Positions 11,368 through 24,372 of a stretch of 64,000 bases of DNA are shown one piece after another. Both the position numbers and the translations under genes were made by a program. The stretch is from Ilyonectria destructans (taxonomy: Eukaryota > Ascomycota > Sordariomycetes > Hypocreales > Nectriaceae), in NCBI GenBank assembly GCA_020740775.1, contig JAHEWK010000006.1:248001-312000 (forward strand), in the 5' to 3' direction. Within the stretch, counting starts at the first letter, position 1; each line of letters starts with the position of its first letter. The notes beneath the pieces are model-generated. The model made no database searches. It had not been told where the DNA came from and saw only the letters and a program-made list of their open reading frames with translations.

Positions 11368-12947
11368 GTGCTAACGTCTTCCAGCAGTAAGGAAGAGGTT
11401 GCCTCCCGATGCTCAGTTGGTAGGTCTAGCCATCGGCCAGTTATCCACAGAGCCCAACCGGCAGCGGTCGCAGGCAAGCCTACGTCCGCTATAGCCAGGC
11501 ATCCCCAGTACGCCGTACCGCTATTTCACAAACCACCACTAGAAGCAAGCCTCAACTGCTATCCTTGGCTCATTGTTGAGCACAAGAAGGAAGGTGTTCG
11601 ACGATCAGAAGAGACAGTTTGCTGTCAGTCAGCCAACGCCGGTGCTTGTGCGGTCAAGTTGAATCAGATTGCGGCGAGGTACGCAGTTGAGCTAGGCGAC
11701 GACGCACAAATTCCTCCTGTTTCAATGGTGACGACGATTGGATCGCGCGTCAAAGTCTGGATTATGTACTTTGCCAGGGGCTTTTATGCTCCTTCCAATA
11801 AAAGATTCCTAATAAAGACCACGTGGGAAAGTTGCAAGAAGGGCTATGTGAGTCAACGATGTCGAGACTTGGTTTGACTTCTTGGTAGTAATACCATTAC
11901 TAACGAATGCTTTTAGGTAATGAGGGCCATTTGGGAGGGAGATATGACCAAACTCGAGGACATTGTCAAGTTCCAACTGATCCTTGAAAACACACACACT
12001 TGGGCCATGCGAGCTTTTAAGCCGTTAATATCTTCTTACATTGACCAATGGAAACTCGTGCACTGTCAAGTTGGCATTGCTGCGGCAAACACGGCACTAC
12101 TTCATCGTCAGCAGATCATGGAACGGTGCCAGACGGTTTTGCCAATGGTTCAAAGTTTCCTAAACAATCATTCTGCCATCGAGCTAGACGATAGCAAGCA
12201 TTCCAAGGTAACGCCGTTGCTTATGGGTTTGCTTGTTCAACAAATATGCACTTTAGAGCGCCAAGCTCTGACTAATGAGGTGGACCGTATCGTCACTAAA
12301 AGAATTAGAGCCCTAAACTTGAACTTGGAGAGGATTACCATCGAGACACAACAGACGAGCCAACGCAGGAGGATAAGCACCAGCAGCCATCTATCAGGCC
12401 TTTCGAGTTTAGGTCCGACGGTTGATAATGATGATCCTAATGATGGCGACTACGTTGCGTCACAGGTCACAGACATCTTCCAAACTATGCGACTCGTTCC
12501 TGAGTTCTCAGACGCTGAGAGTCAACTTAGGCGCAGTACGCGCTCCAACCCTCAAAGCCATCGCCAGCTCAGTCACCGACTGCATCATCATATCAGCCAT
12601 CGTCAGCAAAGGAAGCCCCCCATACCCCCAAAACACATCATGAGTCGACGCCACTTTCAGGAAGTACAATACTGGGGGCATCGAATACAAGCACGCCCAC
12701 TGTACCCATATTTTCTGGTCGAGTCTCTGTTAACTCTCCTGATGGCGGCGCTGCTACCCCCAAACCTCCTCAGCTTTCACAAACCCAAGATTCCGAAACG
12801 ACAGTGGGAGAGACGCCTCCTAAGTCGGTTTTATTCCCATTCAATGACTCAAAATGGCCCCCTGGGACACTTTTCCCTCAACCACCATCCTCTCCTGAGC
12901 CCCCGATTATTGATTGGAAGTCAAAATTGGGACCTGTTCGGTTCTAG
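11368..12947 (+). CDS. DUF7924-like fungal protein of unknown function
   Basis: Exon 1 (to 11847) and exon 2 (from 11917) are joined by a 69-nt GT-AG intron and encode YPWLIVEHKKEG, ANAGACAVKLNQIARYA-like sequence, MVTTIGSRVKVWI, VMRAIWEGDMTKLEDIVKFQ and TWAMRAFKPLISSYIDQWK, the conserved core of a fungus-specific family (DUF7924 as I know it) with no assigned role. Downstream the Ser/Pro-rich tail is in another frame: TPKTHHESTPLSGSTILG and GAATPKPPQLSQTQDSE, ending at a stop at 12945. Either one base was gained or lost near 12,530, or a weak GT-AG intron (12466-12530, 65 nt) restores frame; both fit. The true N-terminus is uncertain and could involve an upstream exon. Confidence 0.6.
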
Positions 12948-12990
12948 TCACAATCCATATCTGTCAGTTAGCAGTCCAGTATTGAGTTAA

Positions 12991-13256
12991 TATTAAGTTT
13001 ATACAATATAGTTACCTCTTTACTATTACTAAATATAACTCGTATTTAAACTTTAATATACCTGATCTATTGCTAATATAAACCTATCAGGATGTAAACT
13101 GCAAAAGTGGAACGCTCCACTAGAGAGCTCACGCATTTCCGGATATTCCTGTTCAACACAGGATCTAGGTTACCCTAGACTCACGAGACTAGTGTAACAG
13201 CCCGATCGCCACACATATGTTCTAACATAGTCCAATTTAATAACTTAAGCTTGCAG
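12991..13256. other. Convergent 3' region
   Basis: AT-rich 3' flank shared by the DUF7924-like gene and the giant minus-strand gene. Nothing else was seen. Confidence 0.4.
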
Positions 13257-16200
13257 CTATACTTGTCCCGCACGTGTCGCTAAAGTCGCGGATCCGAATC
13301 CAGCACCAGCCATGTAATTAGATACTATCTCAGGCGAAGATCCATCAAACAGGTTCAAAGTGGCGCCGTAGATCTCTTCAGCTGAGTACCCAGCCTTCCT
13401 GAGGGCGCTGAGAAGTCTGATGGAATCTTCCTGCGAGATGGATACAGTTCCGAGGGCCTTTGCCGGCGGTTCCGGCGTCGCGGGTACTTCTGCGGCTTGG
13501 TCGACGGTCGGTGCTTGTGGTAGTACAGCAGCATTTGCCACCCTGGCTTCTGGAATTAGCACGGAAGTTTTGATCTTAGCTGACAGGCCGAGGACTGGTA
13601 TTTCGCCGTCCAGAGGGAGGAGGCTGGATTGAACTGCCTCTACGGCTTGTGCGCTTATCATGGCCACGGCTTCGGTTGGCGGTGCCTCCTCCAGGGCTAT
13701 TTCACTTGCGATGCCGGCCTCCATATAGTTCATCACGTATTCAGCATCAGCAACATCCATACTGCCCAGGAAACTGATACCACCAAACGGGAAGCCTCTC
13801 AGGAAAGGGATACCGATATCCGGGCTCCCACCACCATATCTGGGCTTGAAAATGTCTATGATTGGTTGCAGTGGAATGATTGGAGCGACGGGTTCGAATG
13901 GACCCGGGCCTCCTCCCCGTGGAATGAGAGGACGCAAGAATCGCTCAAACTCGTCTCCGACGTGGCGAATCGCATCATCGATCTGGACGCCGAGGTCGTG
14001 TAGGGTTTTCGCGACTTCGTCCAGACTGAGGTTGAGAGCCTTCCTAATCTCGTCGAGGACCTCCGAAACGTTCGGGTTGTTCTGGATGATGGAGATGATG
14101 TTGGTAAGTTCGGTCGTTGCCAAGTCGTATTGTTCCTTGAAGAATTTGGCTGCTTCACCAATAGGCAACTCGCTGATGAAGTCGGTAATGAGGTTCTTAA
14201 AGTCGTTCCCGAAGGTGCTGGCCACTTTCTTCGCAATCTTTTCCAGCGAATCGATCTCGCCTACGTTGACGTGGAGATAGATCGACGTCAGTTTGAAGCT
14301 CTGGCCCAATGCTCCGACAGCAGGAACAATCGAGACGTCGATCGAGACATCGCCGCCAGGCCAGTTCACCTGCAGTGATAAAGACAGGCTGGCGCTGACA
14401 CCCATGACGTCCTTGCCAGGAAGATCGACACTCTTGCCGAGGCCCTCGAAGATTGTTCGTGGGATACTGAGCACATCTAAGCTCAGAGATATCGTACCCG
14501 TGACCTTGACACGCTCACGGAGCACAAGCTCCACCTTGCAGTGGAGACTTCCAGGGCCCGCTGAGACGTTGAAGTCCGTCTCGAAAGCGTTCTTGTTTCC
14601 TACAACACGGAGGTGGCTGTGAAGTCCCAAAAGCGTTATCTTGACCGACATGAAGATGGGTGCATCCGGAGCCTTTGTGGAGATGTAGACAATGGGTCCG
14701 TCAGTCATCAGCTTTGCATCGACGCCAGCGGGGAGTGCAATGACGGGATCGGGAATCAGATCGCTGTCCTGGTGTTCCTTCCTCGTCAAAGAAAAGAAGT
14801 CAGTACTGCCGTCACCGAAGTGTAAGGGAGACATCATCATGATCCACTGGAAATCGGGTGGTCGAGCCTCGATGAGAGCATAACCCTGCCACTCCGTTGA
14901 TTGAACTGCTTGATCGTTAACACTGGTCATAAGCAAGCTCATCAATACCATTACCTTTAATATGGAGTAAGCCTTCGAAAAAGAATCCTCGCTTGATCTC
15001 CTTGTTCAAGTTATTGTCATGAACATCCTGAAGAGCCATCTCGAACGTCAAGCGCTGAAGCTCCACGTTGCCTTGCAAGATCTCCTCTGCGGCCGTCGGC
15101 AACCCATTGTCCCTCAGGAAGAAGTTGATCAGATTAACAACGCTTAGGTTCTCGACATGCCCATGAATATAGGTGCTGAAAGGATTCGACTCGGCAAAGT
15201 AGAAAGCAAGGCTGTGAATACCATAAGCAAAAACTCACCGAACGATTCAGTATGGAAAAACTTACTCTCCCATCACATCACCAGCTCCAACGAGCTCGAT
15301 GGCTCCACTCATGCCAAAGACGCTGGGAAGACCAGCTTCGGCAAGGGAGAAGACAAGCTCAATCGATAGACCCTTGGCATTGAATCCGACCACACCAAAC
15401 AGATCTGTCAAAGGTCCAGGGATGCTTGCTTTCAAGCCCACACCAAGGGTGTTCGTATTCAAGAATATAGCTGCATCTCGGATCACGATGTCGTTCTTAC
15501 TCACGTCGGGAAGATAGATTTTCATATTCGCCGCGATTCCGATGTTGAACTGAGAACGGTTCAGCTCCAGATAGAAACTAGCGTCCTGTATGTCAAATGT
15601 CTTCTTGCCGGTCTTGGGGTTGTCACCAAGCTGGAGAGGGTCAATCTTGACGGCAAGGCGGAAGCCCGAATTGCTGATCTCGCCAAAGATGTCGAGCTTG
15701 CCCTTGTTGATCCATTTGTTGAACACACCAAATTTCTCAGTCAATGTCAGTGTTGTTGCAACAGCCAGACCAACTTGCGTCGTGGAACTGCTAGCGTTGG
15801 AGGACCGAGGGGGAAGTTTGCGCTTGACGCCGGCCTTTCCTGCGTCGACTTGACCGACATAAAGCGCGACAATGGTGTTGTCAATCTTCAGATACTGCGC
15901 GATGTCGTGTGACACGTCCCATGGGATCAGGTTGAGGAGGTCGTCGCCCATTGTCATTGAGAGGCTGAAGCCCCAGGCTTTGTTTGCCAACATCGCAGCA
16001 AAATCAATGTGCTGGAATGGACCCCATTTGGTGTCTGCAGACACGCAAACGCTCTTGGTGGTATTGTCGCTCTGCAATCTAACCTTCAAGTTGCTGATGG
16101 TAATGTCATCAGTCTTGACCTTGGCCGTATCAGCTTTGGATAGATCTCCTTTGAGGTCGATTCCGGTAAGCTTGCTGGCCATCTCAAGCAGAGAGATGTC

Positions 16201-19200
16201 ACCAGCATACGTGGCAGAGACCAACCAGCCCTTTAATGCTTCAGGAGTGTTGTCGTTCGCGCGTGCAAGGGCCTGCTTCCGCTCAGTTGAGCCTGGTTTC
16301 GCGTCGTCAACGAGAGTCAGATTGCTCAACGTGCCATAGTAAACGACGGTTGAGAGTTGGTGATCACCGATCTCAAGCTGAGCCTCAAAGCTCACTTGAG
16401 TGGAAACGGCTGCATTTGCCGTGTCGACCACAGCTCGATCGTAACCGACCATCAACGCGACTCGCTGGAGAGCAACCTTGGGCAAAGGCGCTTCGTCCCA
16501 CAGTACGATGTCAAGCTCAGAGGACGCGGCAAATTCGATAAATCTGATATGGCTCTTCCCGTCCTTACGGGCCACGCTGATCGAGAATCCATCCAGGTAT
16601 GTAGTCTTGAGGGCCTCAAACTTCGTTGGCAAGTAAATGTCGAACGCGCCTGTGTTGGATTAGTAAGGGCGATTGTTTTAGTCAAGGATAACCTACTCGA
16701 GAGCTTCTGAGCGCAGAATTCCACGAATGCGGAGACCGGGAATGGTTCGGTCGCTGGGTGCAATGATATGCTGTAACTCTGCTCATTGCCGAACACAAGC
16801 ACAACGTCCACAGCTAGTATATAGCCGTTGATCTGAACGCCAGCGTTGAAATTGACGCCAAAAGCGCGATGAGTCTATAGGTTATCCAGTCAGCAGTTAT
16901 TCGCCACCGCGATAGCAGAGACCTCATACTTTGTCGAACGGCATTAGTGCAGTGAATGCGAGTGAAGGATAAACAAGAGATAAGCCATCTGGAATGTCGT
17001 CAGCATGATGACGAAATGTCTTCGGGTGCAAATGTATACTCACCCAGAACCTCAATCTTCGAGCTCTTCACGCCCAGCTCGATGTGCGTCAACTTAACGG
17101 AGTACTTCCCAGACACGTCACCCGCGCGGAACTTGAACCGAGTCAATCCGACCTCCTTCACGACTGTATCAAACGGACTGAACAGGATAGGCGTATCATC
17201 GAAGAAGTATTCTAGGATGCTTCCCAGTGTCAACGGTGTGTTCTTGCAGTTGATCTCCAGGTCCAAGTCCTTGGAGGTTGTCTTTTCAGGGACATCTCCA
17301 GGTGGCGTGCCATAAGACAGCGTCACTGCGACGTCTGCATCCGCGATCTCGAGGAGTCCACAGGCTTGTAGGTTGACGTTGCGGAGCTGCGAATCTCCCG
17401 GGTGCTCGATCCTGAGGCGCAACATGACGGCGTCTATCTGGAGCAGGTCTTTGACAACTTCGAGCTGGTCCACTTGAAGACCAATCTCTATGTAGTGCGG
17501 TGATGCAGATTTCCCGAGCCAGGCGACACGGGAACAAGATATTGAGACTGCATCCAGAATTGAATGCAAACAGTCGGGAAGTTCGTCGGGGCTGAGAGTA
17601 CCTAACGAAAGAGTCTCAATGAGCTTCATCACGGATAGTGATTTGCCGCTGCTTGTATCTTGCGGAACGAACGAGAACTCATAGCTAATGCCGCCGGCCG
17701 CAGTTGGACGAGTTTGGATCTCATAAGCCAGGTCCACTTCATTGAAGATGAATGAATGCTCGAGCCGGAAGAACAGCTACATTGCAGTTAGCGCGTATCT
17801 CTTGAGACCATCTACTACTCTGAACTTACCGAGGGCCCGATATCTTCAAAGATATCCTGAACTGTGAGCTGTATAACCGGCGCAGGTATCTCGAGACTGG
17901 AGATAAAGCTCTCGAGACCAGTCGACTTAGCATCCGCGTCGCTGAATGGCTTCCATGTCTCGGTGTCCCTCATCGAAAATGTTCCAAAAACACGATGCAA
18001 ACGCAAATTCGAGCCGTACACTGAGTCCATGGACATGACGAAGCCGGGTTCTGTCAGTGCAATGGTTTCAGAGAATGGATTGTTTTCACCAAAGCCTAGG
18101 AACCGCGATCGGTCAGTAGGTCGTTCTTAGATGATGGTGAGTCCAAAGACTTACCGGGTAGGACGGTTTCTGCTACTGCAAGGGTGAGGTCGACGAGCAA
18201 GCCTCCAAAGACCGACATTATGTCGGTGATACTCATCTCATGGCCCTCAGTGTTATACTGGTCATCTGCGAACTGTATGTGGTACATGACTGGTCTTGCC
18301 GGATCTGAGAATAGCATGTACTCACAGACGACCTGTTTGGTGTCAGCGAAACTCCACAACTCTTATCGAAGATGACTTACTGAGTGAGGCTGTCCTTCGG
18401 CTGCAGGCACTTTGCCGCGGAACGTGCCGTAAACAATACGTCTCTTAGGATCCGTCGGCCAATATATGGTCAAGGTAACACCGTCTGTAATGGTCATGGT
18501 GAGAGTGCCACCTCCCAAGAGATTGGCCTTGTTCGGCAACTTCCAAGTGATGGGCCCTCCACCTGGGGTCCCCACCGTCAAAGAAACGTGCTGTATGCCC
18601 GATGACCCATTGATCGGACTCCTGCGTAGTAAGGTAAGCAACTTGGGCCGTAATGAGAACTTTCTTACTCACGAAAGAGCCCGAACATCCAACATGACGG
18701 CGTCGAAATCCAGAAGCTCCCAGAGAAGCACGTTCGCGCCTTTACCGGATTGCATGGCGTCCCAGGTTGATGGCGAGTTGAGAGGCAGAGTTCTCATCAC
18801 GAAGTCGGCAAAATCTCGTCCCAACAGCAAAGACAAGAACGGTCCGAGCAGAGGCATGTCCTTGCCAAAACCATTCCTATCGAACAGAAGAGCATCTTCA
18901 AGCGACATGGAATCTCCAAGCACAAGCTGATATAGGAGATCGTCCATGGACTCCACGTATAACAATTTAGTCTAGCACCACTTGTCAGCTAATTTAATCA
19001 CTGAAAAGAGCTCAATGACGCACGCTCTTCCCGAAGAAGTCTCCTGGGGGCATTTCGAACAAATCGATGTCAAACTTTCTGAAATTCTGCCAGCGAGGAC
19101 GAAGTGGGCTCGGCTCGAACTTCTCAGTCGATGGGGGGTTCGGGACGTTTGTTGTGACCTGGCTTGAAAATGTGGCTACTGGCGCCACCATGAACAGCTG

Positions 19201-22037
19201 ATTGTCAGGAGCATCTGCTGGGACCATCTCGGCATCGTTCTTCAGGATCGGCACAGCCGCCATCATCATAGTCACCGGAGGATTCCTCGACCTGAGCATG
19301 CCTATTAGTGGATGATTATCACGATCTCGGGAAACCAACCTCGTAGCCCGCGTCTGAACATAAATGATGTCTGCGCCAAATGGCTGAGTACGCAAAGTTT
19401 TTGCATCGTCTTTCGCTTGCTTTGCTTTCGTCTGTTTTTTCGACCTCTGGCCCATCACCTTCTGGGTCTGTAGCATATCGGCCTTGGGCTGATCAACCTT
19501 CTTCTGCTTCTTGAGCTTCTTATCAGCCTTGGGAACCTTGGTCCCTGTAGGTATCTTGCAAGACTGCGTATCCAGTACCGTTTCTCCAACGATTTCTTTC
19601 TGGTAGTGCTGACCGAGGTAGTGTCTGTTGTATCCGGAAAAAGGATTGATCTCGTCCCAGTGCAAGCCCTCGCCCAGTTGTGGTTGTCTCAGATGTACCG
19701 TTCCGAAGTTGCGAGTAGGGCGGAGCAGCATGAACTTGTAAAACTTCCCGGCATGGTCGAAATGCAGATCGGCCATGGCGGAAGTGGTAAGTGGACTCAC
19801 GGTCACACCTGGCTTTTTGCTACTCTCGGCCATCGCAACCAGTATATCAATGTCGGTTGCATCATCCCAGTCCTTGATGAGGAGTTCGGGCTCCATTTGC
19901 ATACCTCCCTCTGAATGTGTCTGAATGTGATCTGCATTCAGCCAGAACCCTATGAGTTTCCTCCAGGTTTCCGCGAAGATGACATTGGTGATATAAATCT
20001 CCACAGGGCCCTTAGACTCATCGTGAAACATGATCGCGCGAGATATGATTCCAATTAGAGTGCTGACATGACTTATAGGGAATATCAGTAAACTATCCAA
20101 GCCTGTGGAGCATCACTTACGGATTAGGATGGCAGTCATGGGAAGCCGATATCTAGGACATATTAGCATCCAATTCAAATATCCAGTACTTGGGTTCTTA
20201 CGATGTACTTTCTCGCTCGAATACTGTCGATGTTAGTATAAGACTTGACTCCTCTTGGACCACTTACTTGGCGAAATATGTGATAACCTTGAGGTGATGG
20301 TCAGCTGGATTGCAAGGACAAATTTTAAGATGGAGCTTACACCATTCAAGGCCAAAGCTTCGCTGCTTGAGTCTTTCAGTCTTTCCGGAAGAATCTCCTT
20401 CCACTTGGGTGAATTTGGGTGGAATACATCGCTCTGACCCGCGTACTTTGCGACCTTGTTCACAGCTGTGCGTCCAAAAACTAGACACAATCAATTTGAC
20501 AATCCAGGGTCAAAGCCTAATGTCCGACTCACAGTTGTTATGGAAGCTGCCGTGATGAGCCACTTCTGTTGTAAGCACAAGCTCATGTACTGGAGGATTA
20601 AAAGATACCTTTCATCACATCGAGCTCCACAGCTTTACCGTCCCATACCCCATCACCGAAGGTGCTCTGGGCACTAGCATCTCCCATGAAGAGCGCTTTA
20701 AATGGAGCTACAGGCCCAACCTGATCCCTTGGCAAGTCTCCTGTAACGGTGAAGACAAGAGAAGATAGGTTCTTCTTGCTGGTATCATTACTCGGCGGCT
20801 TTTCGAGGTTCTGGATGGCATGCTCCCATTTTTCGCCAATGGGCTCCGATATGGTGATGCTCCATCGCCTGTCAGCCCATCATCAGATTACGCAATACAG
20901 AGCATGGACTTACAAGGAGTCTAAGACACCATCGCCTCCACCTTTAGTGGCACCGTTCTTCTTGAAGAATTTGCCCAAGTCAGCAATGTGGCGATCCAAC
21001 GGACCCAAGAATTTGAATGCCAAAGCTCCGCGATTTGTTGCATTGTCGACCCCAAGCATGACTGGCTTGTTTTGAATCTTTTTGCCAAACTCCTGGTTGA
21101 AGTCTGGCAGCTTGGACCTATCCACTTGATTCACCATCTCTGCCAATGCAATGTCAAAATAACCCAACTCCTGGTCGTCCTTATATTCTCGGGGAAAGCA
21201 GAACTTATGATGTTAGTATAGGTGCCTACATGTTCCTCACAGAATGTACCTTCAAAACGTTGTGCGCCGAGTTATGCCAAATATTTGCAAATGGTGCTTT
21301 CTGCTGCTGCATGGCTAGATTTCCGCGGTTCCAAAAATCATTGTTCGTGATCCTGTGATTAAGATGTCAATGGTACAATTCGAAACAATATGTTAAAGAA
21401 CTGACAGCGAACGTAATAGCTGCTTGATACCACTAGACTTAATTAGCACCTGGGTTTTAAGTGAGATGGCGCCTTGCGACGCACTTCATATGATCAGCAT
21501 CATCATGGGTGACAACAAGGGTGTCGAGCATGTTTGCTTCTGGAGGTAGGAGTGTTTCAAGCATCGCATAAAGATTCTAGATGGATCAGCCTTGCCTTTC
21601 AAACTCCAAGTATTGTATTACCGCAACAGGCTTCGACACCCAGCCAAGGACACCGGTTGGACTGATTGACGCCGGACCGCCATCGATAAGAATCACCACA
21701 CGACTAGCGCTCTAATGACCTGTCAGACACATCGGAACCAATGCTCAATCCAATGACGACAGACCTTCAGCAACTCCTCAGCATGATGTGCTTTGGCCAG
21801 TCGCGGAAACATGCCGCCCTGTACTGGCGCCGGAGGATTCGGATCATGTTCGATTGCTAGACAGTCGCCATACGACGCTTGGCAGACATGAATCCTGGTG
21901 TACGAGTAAAGACCCGGATTCGCGACGAGCGCAGGAGCAACATTATGCGGCGTCAAGTTGTTCGACACCTTTGAAGCGGGTTTCGACAGCCTCACCACGC
22001 CAGTACCGTCTTTCGGGCCCTTGGATTTGGCCGACAT
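13257..22037 (-). CDS. Giant protein: ComEC-type metallo-beta-lactamase fold plus very long beta-rich region
   Basis: A single minus-strand gene with many small introns, predicted to encode roughly 2,400 residues. Exon 1 (21765-22037) starts MSAKSKGPKDG and holds VCQASYGDCLAIEHDP; exon 2 (21622-21711) continues VVILIDGGPASISP; a third exon (about 21490-21560) has LVVTHDDADHM, the HxDxDH metal site. FMGDAS (about 20680) and VAHHGS (20542-20564) complete the motif set of ComEC/Rec2-type MBL hydrolases. Next comes a Lys-rich linker (about 19380-19560), then about 1,500 residues rich in alternating beta strands and lacking membrane helices or known catalytic motifs, with phrases such as IFLNTNTLGVGLKASIPGP and KLDIFGEISNSGFRLAV. 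I checked splices at 18.97 kb and 18.66 kb and both keep frame, so this is one gene. The C-terminal part may belong to the DUF6603-like class, but I am unsure. No stop or frameshift was noticed. Individual exon ends remain to be confirmed. Confidence 0.75.
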
Positions 22038-22479
22038 GTTGTTACCAGTTTACAAGGGAGAACTGCACAAGAGATTGAAACGACCCTATTGTAGGAGGAA
22101 TGGCAGAGGTGGCTAATCAACAAGTGGATGATCAGTGATATATTAGGATGCTCAGTTATACTATCTGCTCGAAGGCTTCTTCTTATACTTGCCGTTGGTG
22201 GGAATCCGGTGTCGGAACTAGGATTCAACCGCGTCCCATTTTTGCGCCTGATGTCTAGAGCAACAGCCGACCTGACCGATCTTTTCCGGATAGCGGCTTC
22301 GCTGTCAGTTAGCTAGCTAGTTCATTCAATCATACCACTTTAACTTACCTTATGCTTCCAGCCACGCGGCCTCTGAGCTCCGAATACTTGCAGTCAATAA
22401 ATCTATAGCGCTTTTCCTGTATAGGTATGGTTTGTCACTAGATCGGTTCAGTCCGAATCCTTGGCTAAGCCAACACCTA
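22038..22479. other. Upstream region of the giant gene
   Basis: No coding motif recognised. It presumably contains the giant gene's promoter. Confidence 0.4.
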
Positions 22480-22663
22480 CCGTATCGACTCGATAAATTG
22501 AGAAGGTGTGGCGGCGCATTAGTGCAGCCTTAGCAACATGACTTGGCTTAACAATGGGTCCGATCGAACTTCCATCCAATCGGCTTAGGTAGCAGGTAGC
22601 CTGACGTTGCGAAAGCTGCACTAAAGCGCCGCCATACCTTCTCAATTTATCGAGTCGATACAG
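22480..22663. mobile_element. 184-bp MITE, TA target duplication, about 48-bp terminal inverted repeats
   Basis: Left end CCGTATCGACTCGATAAATT and right end (read inward) CTGTATCGACTCGATAAATT are inverted copies extending about 48 bp, to the sequence TTAGTGCAG, with few mismatches. TA dinucleotides flank both sides (22478-22479, 22664-22665), typical of Tc1/mariner-derived MITEs. There is no coding capacity. Confidence 0.85.
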
Positions 22664-24372
22664 TAGTCCATTCGATGAGGCGATAAGAGGAACAAAACAA
22701 CATGAAAGGACTGAGACGGGAATGGTCCCCGAAACGAACCTCATGGACTGCAGCTAGGTCAGCTCAATATCAGAAGGCGGGAACCTGTCTGGCTTTCCAC
22801 CCGTCGCCGTGTGCCGCGAGCAACACGCTGCGATGCCCGCAAAGACTGGTGCCCAAAATGTCCAGGCCATAATAGGCAAAGTCTGCTATTCAGCTCCTCA
22901 ATTACAGCGGCCACTTTGCCTGATCTGCAGCTTGTGCAGAGTGACTATTACTTAGTCCCCACCTCGTATTGCCGGAAGAGGTAGTGGATCTCGTCCTGAA
23001 GCGCGTCCATGCGGGTTCTGGTGTCCACGCGGTTTCCAGAAAACCATACATGGGCCAAGACACAGATCTAGCTAGAACAGATGCACGACGCTCGAATACA
23101 TCTCAGCTAGGCTAGAACATGGTGGGCAGAGAGGTGAAGAAGACGCACAAGAACGGATGAGCACCAATCACTGCAATTGGCGAATTCCCCCCTGCAGGTG
23201 ATTCGATCCGAATCCAGCTACGGAGGTGTCCTCAGGGGTGCGACGCAAAGTCGAAGTTATTTGGAATTTCGCTCCTGAGGGATGACGACTCTACCTCTTA
23301 TACGAACTGATTCAGAGGCTTTCAATGTTCAATTCGAATTATTCATGTACTGCCTTCGTTTTTAAGTCAGACCTCAGACTCTCCTGTGAATGCTGCTCTT
23401 TCTCTCGTTCTATACTCTTTTTCGGAGATGACTACATCTTGCAGACGATGGAGAGCCACAATCGGGCCTGTTCTTATCGGCCGCTCTGATCTAGAACGCC
23501 AAGCGCCATTAGGTCGACATGGGTTGAGCTCTGTTTTCGGCTTCTCAGCTAGCCACATTTGCTTTTATTGTTCAGGGTCCTCCCACGTTCTCACGACTGA
23601 CACACGACAGTTTCCGAACGCACTTGCGGCTGACCACTGATCATCCAACCATAATTCCGCATCACCGTTCCGCGACAACCCTATAGTGAGATAACTGGTG
23701 ATGTGATTTGCAGAGTTGAGCAAATAAGCTTCATTGTAAGTACTTACTCACATAACCCACATTTCCTTTGGGTCTATCACTACCCCGAACTGTATGAGAG
23801 CGATTGTGGCCAACCGGGGGTCGACAGCCCTTTACCCGAGGTTACCAGAAAGGTGTATAACTGGCTGCAAGTCTTAGAACTTGAGCAGCAGTGGCCCCGT
23901 GGCCTTGCGTTGTCTTTCAAGCGAACCAGCCGCCCAAATTGCACAGCCCCGGAGTCCGCCATGAACACGTAATGACAGCACGTTTGCACGGCAATTCCTG
24001 CTGCCTTGGTGACTGGATCTCTTACAAGAAGAGAAATATAGCTCAGCGCTGGGGCCCAGGAGCTCCCGCCTTGAGCTGGACAACAGCACCCCTGCTGGGT
24101 GTCCCACAGCCCGAATGTCTGCATCGCGCTTGGCCCCGCATCATTAGAAGTTTGTAGCAGTTCCCAGGGTGGGGTTGCAATGAAAAGGGCTTAGACTCGT
24201 TGCCTTGTGGTGGGCTTTTAAAATGCCCTCATTCTGCCACGCCCCTCTGGCGGCGTCTCTGAAGTCTAGGGGACACAAAGCCGGTAAAGTCTTGGCGACA
24301 CGCCTCGTTGACATCCTTCAAGCTCTGAAGAAACTCTAAAGTCAAAGCTAGAGTAATAACAGTGCTCCAAAG
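22664..24372. other. 1.7-kb stretch without recognised genes
   Basis: Several short overlapping frames exist on both strands (for example around 23386-23640 and 23780-24124) but none shows a domain motif or consistent splicing. The last part contains the promoter of the cysteine-rich gene. Confidence 0.4.

Noticed and set aside
13420..20677. Many plus-strand open frames opposite the giant gene
   Set aside because: They are antisense shadows of a long coding region and show no family motifs of their own.
23386..24124. Candidate small genes between the MITE and the cysteine-rich gene
   Set aside because: Open frames overlap on both strands and carry no recognisable motif.
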